Assembly (NCBI GenBank): GCA_039185015.1
Contig: JBCDAU010000013.1
Location: 62,001-126,000 of the forward strand
Source of the DNA: JBCBSZ01 sp039185015
GTDB lineage: Bacteria > Actinomycetota > Acidimicrobiia > Acidimicrobiales > Poriferisodalaceae
Direction: 5' to 3'
Length of the DNA stretch: 64,000 nucleotides
Positions 15,682 through 22,423 of this stretch are shown piece after piece. The position numbers were made by a program, and so were the translations under genes. Below the pieces are notes generated by a model. The model had not been told where the DNA came from, did not search any database, and saw nothing but the letters and a program-made list of their open reading frames with translations. Within the stretch, counting starts at the first letter, position 1, and every line of letters begins with the position of its first letter.

Positions 15682-15694
15682 CGTTTCGCAAACG
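15682..15694. promoter_or_regulatory. Palindrome in the vapB/tadA divergent region
   Basis: CGTTT-CGC-AAACG is a perfect 5-bp inverted repeat in the 165-base, unusually AT-rich region between vapB and tadA. Antitoxins of this class usually bind palindromes near their own promoter, so this is a candidate VapB operator. A further TATAAG box for vapB lies near 15650 on the minus strand. Confidence 0.35.
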
Positions 15695-15728
15695 GCGACA
15701 CTTGACACCATCAACAGCCGCACAACAG

Positions 15729-15747
15729 CACTTTCCAGTATATTTCA
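15729..15747 (+). promoter_or_regulatory. 19-base motif upstream of tadA, shared with 20293-20311
   Basis: CACTTTCCAGTATATTTCA keeps the frame CACTTT-N-C-N6-TTTCA of the element at 20293-20311 with identical spacing. It lies 40 bases before the tadA start, just upstream of a TACGCT box (15773-15778) placed 9 bases before the ATG. It may be the binding site of a common regulator of the pilus genes. Confidence 0.4.
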
Positions 15748-15787
15748 GTTGTCCTGACTGATTGCCCCCGACTACGCTCCGTCGTCG

Positions 15788-17095
15788 ATGCGGGCGAACA
15801 TCACCGAACGTGACGAGGCGCGCTCGCCCTTGCTCGAGATCGAGCGGGCGGTGCAGGGCGACGCCGAGCGGCTGCAGCTCGACCCCAGCGCGCCCGGCGA
15901 CCGCGAGCGATTGACGGCGCTCATCCGGGACCACATCGCGGCCTGGAACGACGACCACCGCCGCGGGCGACGCGACCGTCCGATCGGCGACACCGAGGCA
16001 CTGGCCGAGCGAGCCCGCCGCAACCTGCTCGCCTACGGCCCGCTCACCGGCCTGCTCGACGATCCCGACGTCTGGGAGATCATGGTCAACGCTCCCGACC
16101 AGATCTTCGTCAAGCGGCATCGTGGCAGCAGCGGGTACCACCACGAGGTCTTCCACGACGACGACCACGTCGCCCGCACGATCACCAAGCTGCTCGACGA
16201 CAACGCCGTCTCGCACCGCAAGCTCGACCCGGCCGAGGGCCTCCAGGACGCCCACCTCGACGACGGCTCCCGACTCCACCTCGTCCACCGGGACCTCACC
16301 AGGGGCGGCCATCTGGTCGCCAACATCCGGCGCTTCACCGGCGTCGGGTTCCGCCAGCTGGACCAGCTGGTCGAGACCGGCACGCTCGATGCCCACGCCG
16401 CCGCCGTCCTCCGAGCGCTCGTCCGAGCCCGCCGGTCGATCGTCGTCGCCGGCGCCCCCGGTTCCGGCAAGACGACGCTGCTCTCCTGCCTGTGCGCCGA
16501 GCTCGACCCGTCGCTGCGGGTCGTCGTCGCCGAAGAGGTCATCGAGGCCGACATCCCGGTCCCGAACGTCGCCGGCCTCCAGACCCGTCCCGCTCGCGGC
16601 GAGCGCGAGCGGGTCGATCTCCGGCGGCTCGTCGCCGGCTTCCTCCGGATGGCACCGGACGTCGCGATCGTCGGCGAGGTCCGCGACCGTGAGGCGCTCC
16701 CGCTGCTCCTGACACTCAGCTCCGGCGTCACCGGTTACACGACGATCCACGCCGCCTCGGCTCGGCGGGCGCTGACCCGCCTCCGCTTCGTCGCCCAGCT
16801 CGACCCGGCCGCAGCGCAGCTGTCGGTCGCCGCGCTGAACCACCTCGTTGCTGACTCGATCGACGTCGTCGTGCACCTCCGCCGCCTCGACGGTCATCCG
16901 AAGGTGACCGAGATCCTCGCCGTCGAGGACCTGGCGACGGCCGACGCGGCCTCGACGTTCACGGCGACCGAGCTGTTCCACCGACCGACCCCCGACGCGC
17001 CGCTCTCGTGGACCGGGCAGGTGCCCGTCCGGCTCAGCCGTCTCGCCAACGAGTACGGCGTCGACCTCGCCGACGTGCTGCGGGCCGGGTCGTGA
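15788..17095 (+). CDS. tadA: TadA/CpaF-type secretion ATPase
   Basis: A 435-aa cytoplasmic hexameric ATPase that powers assembly of Flp/Tad pili. Residues 222-230 are Walker A (GAPGSGKTT), followed by the Asp-box/Walker B region (VVVAEEVIEADIPVPNVAGL, then MAPDVAIVGEVRDREAL) and the His box GYTTIHAAS. The N-terminal domain has YGPLTGLLDDPDVWEIMVNAPD, typical of CpaF. A TACGCT box 9 bases before the ATG suggests a nearly leaderless transcript. Its stop overlaps tadB (GTGA). First gene of a seven-gene pilus operon. Confidence 0.93.
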   Translation: MRANITERDEARSPLLEIERAVQGDAERLQLDPSAPGDRERLTALIRDHIAAWNDDHRRGRRDRPIGDTEALAERARRNLLAYGPLTGLLDDPDVWEIMVNAPDQIFVKRHRGSSGYHHEVFHDDDHVARTITKLLDDNAVSHRKLDPAEGLQDAHLDDGSRLHLVHRDLTRGGHLVANIRRFTGVGFRQLDQLVETGTLDAHAAAVLRALVRARRSIVVAGAPGSGKTTLLSCLCAELDPSLRVVVAEEVIEADIPVPNVAGLQTRPARGERERVDLRRLVAGFLRMAPDVAIVGEVRDREALPLLLTLSSGVTGYTTIHAASARRALTRLRFVAQLDPAAAQLSVAALNHLVADSIDVVVHLRRLDGHPKVTEILAVEDLATADAASTFTATELFHRPTPDAPLSWTGQVPVRLSRLANEYGVDLADVLRAGS

Positions 17096-17958
17096 TCTCG
17101 GTCCTGGCGGCCCTCCTGGCAGGCGCAGGGGTGTGGCTGCTCGTCATGCCGAGCGCTGGTGCGACATCGGATCGGACCGAGGCTCGATCCGTGGAGGATC
17201 GCGCTCGCACGTGGCTGCGACAGGCCGGCCTGGATGACGTCGGACCCATCGAGTTCGCCACCACCTGCGCCGGTGTCGCGCTGATCGGTGGCACCGTCGG
17301 TTGGCTCCTCTTCGCTGGCGTTCCCGCCGCGCTGCTGACAGCAGGTTTCGCCGCCACGGCCCCGGCCGCCGGCTTCCGCAATCGACGACGCCGACGGCGA
17401 GAGCGAGCGCGAGATGCCTGGCCGCGGGTCCTCGAACAGATCCGCCTCAACGCCACGAGCCTGGGCATGTCGCTGCCGAGAGCGGTCTTCGAGGCGGGCC
17501 GAGGTGCCCCGCCCGGGCTCAGCGAGGCCTTCGTCCGCGCCGAGCGCGTGTGGAAGGTGAGCGGCGATTTCGGCCGAGCGCTCGACGTGCTCAAGCACGA
17601 GCTCGGCGATGCGACCGCCGACGCCGTTGCCGAGACGCTGTTGGTCGCGCACGAGGCAGGCGGGACCGATCTCGCCCCTCGGCTCCTCGCTCTTGCCGAG
17701 GATCGACACACCGACCTCCGAGCCCGCCGCGACGCCCGGGCCCACCAGGCCGGCGCCCGCTTCGCCCGGGCCTTCGTGCTCGTCGTGCCGGTCGGGATGG
17801 CGCTCGTCGGCCTCACGATCGGCGAGGGCCGCGCGGCCTACGCGACCGCAGGCGGCCAGCTGACCGTCGTCGCTGCGCTGGCAGCCCTCGGCCTGTGCTG
17901 GATGTGGTCGGGACGGATCCTGCGGCTGCCGGAAGACGAGCGGGTGTTCGGCGCATGA
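17092..17958 (+). CDS. tadB: TadB-like pilus assembly membrane protein
   Basis: A 288-aa inner-membrane platform protein of the type II secretion F family. Membrane segments are at the N-terminus (VISVLAALLAGAGVWLLVMP), around residues 47-85 and twice near the C-terminus (FVLVVPVGMALVGLTIG, LTVVAALAALGLCWMWS). The cytoplasmic helical domain holds LNATSLGMSLPRAVFEA and AVAETLLVAHEAGGTDLAPRL. The GTG start at 17092 overlaps the tadA stop, and its end overlaps tadC (ATGA). Residues at the front of the longer open frame belong to tadA sequence and were dropped. Confidence 0.88.
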   Translation: MISVLAALLAGAGVWLLVMPSAGATSDRTEARSVEDRARTWLRQAGLDDVGPIEFATTCAGVALIGGTVGWLLFAGVPAALLTAGFAATAPAAGFRNRRRRRRERARDAWPRVLEQIRLNATSLGMSLPRAVFEAGRGAPPGLSEAFVRAERVWKVSGDFGRALDVLKHELGDATADAVAETLLVAHEAGGTDLAPRLLALAEDRHTDLRARRDARAHQAGARFARAFVLVVPVGMALVGLTIGEGRAAYATAGGQLTVVAALAALGLCWMWSGRILRLPEDERVFGA

Positions 17959-18854
17959 GCCGCTGGGTGGTCCTTGCCGTGGTCCCGATGTGGGCCGGCT
18001 CGGCGCTCCTGTTCGCGACGCTGCCCATCATGCGACGTGGCCCGCTCGGCCGTCGTCTCCTCCCTCACGTCCCGGGCGCCGTCGTGCCCACGAGCAGCGC
18101 AGGTTCAGGCTCGCTCCTGGCGGTGATCGAGCCCATCGCCGCCGACTGGAGCGACCGGTTCGCACGGACGCTCGGACTCGGCGACGACCTCCGACGACGA
18201 CTCGACCTCGTCGGGGACCGGCGACCGCCCGCCGCCTTTCGCCTCCGTCAGCTCGCGACAGCGGTCGCTGCGCTGCTCGTCGTCGCCGCCATCGCTGCCA
18301 CCGCCGGAGCGTCAGGTCTCCTGGTGAGCGGCAGCGCGATCGCCACCGGACTGCTGGCGTTCCTGGCCGTCGACGAGGCGCTCTCGCAGCGGGCCCGTCG
18401 GGAGCAGCGACGCCGGAGGGACGAGCTGCCGGTGGTCGCCGAGCAGCTCGGGATGCTGATCGCTACGGGGTACTCGCTCCCCGCCGCCATCGGCCGCCTC
18501 GGGGAGCGTGGACGGGGTCGGACGAGCGACGACCTCCGTCGCGTCGCAGCGAACATCGCACAGGGCGTGGACGAGACCGTCGCGCTGCGCGCCTGGGCCG
18601 ACACCGTCGAGCTCGACGGCGCGCATCGGCTCGTGTCGATCCTCGCGCTGCATCGCTCGACGACCGACCTCGGTCGGCTGATCTCGCAGGAAGCACGCAC
18701 GATCCGCGACGAGCTCCACCGCGAGCTGCTGGCCTCCCTCGAACGGCGGACCCAGCAGGTCTGGATCCCGGTCACGGTGGCGACGCTCGTGCCCGGCGTG
18801 ATGTTCCTGCTCGTGCCGTTCCTCGCCGCCGTCCGTTCCTTCACCGACCTCTGA
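17955..18854 (+). CDS. tadC: TadC-like pilus assembly membrane protein
   Basis: A 299-aa second platform protein with the T2SSF domain (ELPVVAEQLGMLIATGYSLP, then AANIAQGVDETVALRAWAD) and membrane segments at the N-terminus, around residues 95-140 and at the C-terminus (VWIPVTVATLVPGVMFLLVP). It pairs with TadB in the inner membrane. The ATG at 17955 overlaps the tadB stop. It is followed after 13 bases, with an AGGAGA ribosome-binding site, by the small pilin-like gene. Confidence 0.88.
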   Translation: MSRWVVLAVVPMWAGSALLFATLPIMRRGPLGRRLLPHVPGAVVPTSSAGSGSLLAVIEPIAADWSDRFARTLGLGDDLRRRLDLVGDRRPPAAFRLRQLATAVAALLVVAAIAATAGASGLLVSGSAIATGLLAFLAVDEALSQRARREQRRRRDELPVVAEQLGMLIATGYSLPAAIGRLGERGRGRTSDDLRRVAANIAQGVDETVALRAWADTVELDGAHRLVSILALHRSTTDLGRLISQEARTIRDELHRELLASLERRTQQVWIPVTVATLVPGVMFLLVPFLAAVRSFTDL

Positions 18855-18867
18855 ACAGGAGACACCG

Positions 18868-19077
18868 ATGTCCGACCACCTGCTCCGCGCTGTCGCCCTC
18901 GCACAGGCGCACCTTCCCGAGCTCGAGCGCGACGAGCGGGGCGAGGGTGTGATCTCGGCCGCCATCGTCGTGCTGATCATGGCGCTGCTCGGCGCCGCCA
19001 TGTGGGTGGCGTTCAACGGCATCTTCACCGACGCCACGAACCGAGCGGGCAACGAGGTCGGCCGGATCGGTGGCTGA
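18868..19077 (+). CDS. Flp-like small pilin candidate
   Basis: A 69-aa protein with one hydrophobic segment (VISAAIVVLIMALLGAAMWVAF, residues ~28-49) preceded by a charged stretch ERDERGEG. Its size, position after tadC and single membrane segment fit an Flp-type major pilin or the DUF4244-like proteins seen in actinobacterial tad clusters. The usual prepilin cleavage motif (Gly followed by a Glu-Tyr pair) is not clear; ERGEGVISAA is the nearest match. The end overlaps the next gene by 8 bases. No prepilin peptidase gene is in the window. Confidence 0.65.
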   Translation: MSDHLLRAVALAQAHLPELERDERGEGVISAAIVVLIMALLGAAMWVAFNGIFTDATNRAGNEVGRIGG

Positions 19078-19444
19078 CGAACGGGACGACCGCGGCGGCG
19101 GCCAGATCAGCGCCGCCGTCGGTGTCACCGTTCTGCTCCTCACCCTCCTGCTCACCGTCCACGTGCTCCTCGGCGCGTGGGCGTCGAGCCGCCTCGGAGC
19201 CCTCGCCCACGAGTCAGCTCGGCTCGTCGCCGAGTCACCGGATCCCGGGACCGGCGAGGGCCGAGCGCGGGCGATGCTCGCGTCGATCGAACCCGACGCC
19301 CGCCTCGAGATCCGCGTCGTCGCCGGATCCCCGGCCACCGTCGAGGCGACGGTGACGATGCCGGGCCCGACGCTCGCCGGCACCGTGGCGCCCTTCGCCA
19401 CGATCGAGCGCTCCGCTCGACTGCCGATCGAGGCCGTCGGATGA
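19070..19444 (+). CDS. TadE-like minor pilin (first of three)
   Basis: A 124-aa protein with an N-terminal charged stretch (DERDDRGGGQ), one hydrophobic helix (ISAAVGVTVLLLTLLLTVHVLL) and an extracytoplasmic tail, the TadE/TadF minor pseudopilin layout. The GTG at 19070 lies inside the pilin gene's last codons (8-base overlap). Its stop overlaps the next start (ATGA). It probably forms part of the pilus tip or initiation complex. Confidence 0.75.
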   Translation: MADERDDRGGGQISAAVGVTVLLLTLLLTVHVLLGAWASSRLGALAHESARLVAESPDPGTGEGRARAMLASIEPDARLEIRVVAGSPATVEATVTMPGPTLAGTVAPFATIERSARLPIEAVG

Positions 19445-19890
19445 CGACGCACCGCGGCGACCGCGGCGAGGCCGGCGTGGTCCTGCTGCCCCTCGTGTTG
19501 CTGGCCGTCTACGGCTTCGGGCTGCTGGCCATCGGCGTCTGGCGGGTGAGCGAGAGCGCCGGTGCGGTCACCGATGCCGCCCGCGCCGGCGCCCGCACCT
19601 TCGTCGAGGTGCCCGCAGCGACATCCGCCACACAGGCTGCCGGCGCCGCTCGCGCCGCAGCCGAGTCATCCGCTCGCGCCGGCGGTCTCGATGACGTGAA
19701 GGTCACCATCGACGGCGACGGCAATCGATCCCGATGCTCCGTCGTCGAGGTGACCGTCACTGGCCGGGTGCCCGCGCTCAGCGTGCCGTGGGTCGGCGAG
19801 ATCGCCGCCACCTCGGTCAGTGCGACGCACCGGCAGACCATCGACCCGCTCCGCTCCGGCCTCGAGGGGGAGGCGACGTGCCTCGGGTGA
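19441..19890 (+). CDS. TadE family minor pilin (second)
   Basis: A 149-aa protein. GDRGEAGVVLLPLVLLAVYG opens the hydrophobic helix, then comes the TadE-like segment TDAARAGARTFVEVPAATSA followed by AARAAAESSARAGGLDDVKV and a Cys-containing C-terminal domain ending in a second Cys. The ATG at 19441 overlaps the preceding stop. Same operon position as TadE in other actinobacterial clusters. Confidence 0.8.
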   Translation: MTTHRGDRGEAGVVLLPLVLLAVYGFGLLAIGVWRVSESAGAVTDAARAGARTFVEVPAATSATQAAGAARAAAESSARAGGLDDVKVTIDGDGNRSRCSVVEVTVTGRVPALSVPWVGEIAATSVSATHRQTIDPLRSGLEGEATCLG

Positions 19891-20291
19891 CCGACGATCG
19901 CGGCAGTGCGGTGCTGCTGGTGCCGGCTGCGGTGCTGATCGTGCTCGGCCTCGCGATGTTGACCGTGGATGGCAGCCGGGCGTTGCTCGCCCAACGCCGA
20001 GCGGCCGCGGCGGCCACGGCGGTCGCCAACGACCTGGCTGCCCTCGGTGTCGACCGCGCCGGGTTCCAACTCGACGGCGAGCTCCGGTTGCTGCCGGAAC
20101 CGGAGCTGCGGGGGCTGGCGACGGCGCTGGTCGCCGACGGCGTCGTGACGGTACGGAGGGTCGACGACCGCTCGGTCGAGGTCCGCGTCGAGATCACGGT
20201 GACGCCGTGGTGGGGACGAGGCGCGCTCCCCGGGCTCGGCGAGCTGCGCGTCGGAGCAACGGCCCGCGGCGACCTCGAGGGTGACGTGTGA
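19878..20291 (+). CDS. TadG/Rv3654c-like pilus-associated protein
   Basis: A 137-aa protein. A short charged N-terminus (RVTDDRG) is followed by a hydrophobic helix (SAVLLVPAAVLIVLGLAMLT) and then DGSRALLAQRRAAAAATAVA, the pattern of the helicase/secretion-neighbourhood TadE-like proteins. The GTG at 19878 with GGAGG five bases upstream is preferred; a GTG at 19887 with a 4-base overlap is the alternative. Last pilus gene before the regulatory motif and the pseudokinase gene. Confidence 0.72.
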   Translation: MPRVTDDRGSAVLLVPAAVLIVLGLAMLTVDGSRALLAQRRAAAAATAVANDLAALGVDRAGFQLDGELRLLPEPELRGLATALVADGVVTVRRVDDRSVEVRVEITVTPWWGRGALPGLGELRVGATARGDLEGDV

Positions 20292-20292
20292 A

Positions 20293-20311
20293 CACTTTTC
20301 GTGTAGTTTCA
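20293..20311 (+). promoter_or_regulatory. 19-base motif upstream of the pseudokinase gene, shared with tadA
   Basis: CACTTTTCGTGTAGTTTCA matches the tadA-upstream element in its conserved ends with the same spacing. Here it also forms a tandem 10-base repeat, TTTCGTGTAG-TTTCATGTAT (20297-20316). The stretch is AT-rich against a GC-rich background, begins two bases after the preceding stop codon and ends 26 bases before the ATG at 20338. It suggests a second, co-regulated promoter inside the pilus region. Confidence 0.45.
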
Positions 20312-20337
20312 TGTATCTTCGACGAAGGGAGGGCGGG

Positions 20338-21489
20338 ATGCCGGTCCAACTGCGGATGATCGATGGGCGAGCGACGGCGGTGAAGACGCGGCCGGGGCCA
20401 GATGGTCCTGCGGCCCTCGCAGCGGAGCTGTCGCTCCTGCGTTCCCTCGATCTCCCCGGAGTGGTCCGGCTCGCCTCCGAGGCGCTCACCGACGAACCGG
20501 CGCTGCTCCTCGACGGATCGGGGACGTCGACGTTGGCGACCACGACGCCCGATCCCGAGCAGGTCCGGATGATCGGTCGACACCTCCTCGAGACCGTGCG
20601 AGCGCTGCACGAGTCCGGCATCGCCCACGACGCGATCGAGCCGTCTCACGTGCTCTGGGCCCCCAACCGCGAGCCGGTGCTGTGCGGTTTCGGCGCTGCG
20701 ACCTCGGATGGCGACCAGGACGCCGACATCGAGGCGCTCGCCGAGATGCTCGCCGACCTCCTCCCCGAGGGCGATCCACTCCGCGCCGAGCTGGCCCGGG
20801 TCGACGGCGACCTCGCTCGACTCGATGCGGCGCTCACCCAGTCCGCCCGGCCGCCTTCGGGTCCGCGACTCCCCGCCCCGGACCGGCCGGCGTCCGATCC
20901 TGCTGGACGACGCCGCCTGGTGATCACGTCCGGCGCAGCGGCGCTCGGGCTGGTGGTGCTGGTCGTCGTCGCGCTGCTCGCAGGACCCTTCGGCGGCCAG
21001 GCCCCGTCGACGAACACCGTCGCCGAGCCACCCCCAACCGAACCGCTGCCGACGACGACCAGCGCGGTGCCCGAGCCGACCCGGTCGGATCCCCTGGTGT
21101 GGCCCGAGCCGGCGAACGAGGCGATCGCCTGCAATAGCCGGAGCGGCACGCTCGGCTCCGCCGACGTCGACGGCGACGGCTGCACGGAGCCGATCGATCG
21201 CGACGGCGACGTCGTCAGCGCGGGCGCACGCCGGTGGCGAGTCGGCGAGACCGGCGACCACGTCGCGTTGGGCGACTGGTGGTGCTCGGGCTCGACCACG
21301 CTCGCCCTCGTCACGGCGACGAGCGGCGACGTGCACGTCTTCTCCGGCTGGCCAACCGACGAACCGGCGACGGTTCCTGCGACCACGACGGTGGGACCCG
21401 CCTCGGGTGTGCAGGTGGCGGCTGCCGACGGCTGCGACGTGCTCGTGATCGAGCTCGCCGACGGATCCGTGCGGGAGGTGACACCGTGA
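20338..21489 (+). CDS. Membrane-anchored pseudokinase (degenerate Ser/Thr kinase fold)
   Basis: A 383-aa protein. Residues 1-155 resemble a bacterial Ser/Thr kinase: a beta3-like AVK with Lys16 and an alphaC-like AELSLLRSLDLPGVVRL. However, the catalytic loop HRDxKxxN reads HDAIEPSH (from residue 97) and DFG reads GFG (117-119), so the catalytic Asp, the loop Lys and Asn, and the metal-binding Asp are all lost. A membrane segment follows at ~195-218 (VITSGAAALGLVVLVVVALL). Outside is a Thr/Pro-rich linker and a domain with DVDGDGCTEPIDRDGD (EF-hand-like) and a CSGSTTLALVTATSGDVHVF strand pattern. The ATG at 20338 follows GGGAGGG. Its end overlaps the LysM gene (GTGA). Likely a signalling or scaffold partner. 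Confidence 0.75.
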   Translation: MPVQLRMIDGRATAVKTRPGPDGPAALAAELSLLRSLDLPGVVRLASEALTDEPALLLDGSGTSTLATTTPDPEQVRMIGRHLLETVRALHESGIAHDAIEPSHVLWAPNREPVLCGFGAATSDGDQDADIEALAEMLADLLPEGDPLRAELARVDGDLARLDAALTQSARPPSGPRLPAPDRPASDPAGRRRLVITSGAAALGLVVLVVVALLAGPFGGQAPSTNTVAEPPPTEPLPTTTSAVPEPTRSDPLVWPEPANEAIACNSRSGTLGSADVDGDGCTEPIDRDGDVVSAGARRWRVGETGDHVALGDWWCSGSTTLALVTATSGDVHVFSGWPTDEPATVPATTTVGPASGVQVAAADGCDVLVIELADGSVREVTP

Positions 21490-22175
21490 ACCACCGACAC
21501 GGCCCCGCCATCGGGATGCTCGCCGGCGGCTCGCTGGCGGTCGCCATCGGGCTCACGGCCGGCCGATGGACCACTCCGGACGATGCGGCGACCGAGTTGG
21601 CCGGGGTCACGATCCGCGCCGCGCTGGTCGGTATCGGCTCCTACGCCGCGCTCGTCGGCGCACTCGCTCTGACTGCGGTGGTGTTCGGCTGGGGTACGGC
21701 TCGGGTTTGGGCGGTGCGGCTCGGCGGTGCCCGGTGGGGGCTCGCCGTCAGCCTCGGTGTCGCTGCGATGGCGAGCTCGCCGACGATGGCGGGCGCCGCG
21801 ACCGAGTCCGTGCCAGCTCCGTCGACGCAGAGTCTCACTCCCCTCCCGACGACGCCGTCGACGTCGGGACCCGCGCCGCTGGCGTCGTTGGTACCGCTCC
21901 CGGTCGACGAAGACGACGCTCCGATCGTCGACGCCGTCGACCCGGTCGTCGCGGCGACGGACGCCGCCATCGCCGAGTGGACCGTCGGACAGGGCGACCA
22001 TCTCTGGTCGATCGCCGAGCACGTCGTCATGGAGGAACAACCCGACGCCGACGACGCGGCGATCACCGGGTACTGGCTCGCGCTCATCGACGCCAACCGG
22101 GAGCGGTTGGTCGTGCCCGACAACCCCGACCTGATCGTGCCCGGCCAACAGCTCGTCCTGCCGCCCGTGAACTGA
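21486..22175 (+). CDS. Membrane protein with C-terminal LysM domain
   Basis: A 229-aa protein: hydrophobic segments near residues 8-24, 40-70 and 80-100, a Pro/Thr/Ser-rich linker, then a LysM peptidoglycan-binding domain from ~162 (WTVGQGDHLWSIAEHVVMEE, ending NPDLIVPGQQLVLPPV). The LysM has the insertion common in actinobacterial tad-linked LysM proteins. The GTG at 21486 overlaps the pseudokinase stop, so both are co-translated. It probably anchors the pilus/pseudokinase system to the cell wall. Confidence 0.82.
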   Translation: MNHRHGPAIGMLAGGSLAVAIGLTAGRWTTPDDAATELAGVTIRAALVGIGSYAALVGALALTAVVFGWGTARVWAVRLGGARWGLAVSLGVAAMASSPTMAGAATESVPAPSTQSLTPLPTTPSTSGPAPLASLVPLPVDEDDAPIVDAVDPVVAATDAAIAEWTVGQGDHLWSIAEHVVMEEQPDADDAAITGYWLALIDANRERLVVPDNPDLIVPGQQLVLPPVN

Positions 22176-22193
22176 GGCGCCGGAGACATCGGG

Positions 22194-22246
22194 CTCTCGG
22201 CGGCCAGGACGTCCCCTCACCCACCGCCGGCATCGTCGCCTTCGCC
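22194..22246 (+). pseudogene. Orphan fragment of a repeat-protein C-terminus
   Basis: Bases 22196-22246 read LGGQDVPSPTAGIVAFA, against LGGQDIPSPIVGIAAFA at the end of the gene at 12547. By my count 45 of 51 bases match 14362-14412. No start codon, repeats or stop belong to it, so it is a leftover tail, sitting 20 bases after the LysM gene. The rest of the 248-base gap to 22424 shows no gene; a TAGGTT box lies near 22388 before the next gene. Confidence 0.75.
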
Positions 22247-22423
22247 AGCAGCTCGAGCACCGCTTCGTACCACCATCGACCGGGCTCGCCGCTACGACGG
22301 GCGATCTCCGTCGACGACGACGATCGTCTTGCGTGGCTGTTGACCACGCGTAGTGGCCCACTCGGGAGACGCCGAGACGTCGAGCCCTAGGTTCAGCTCG
22401 CGAGACAGCGGGAGGGGTCGAGG

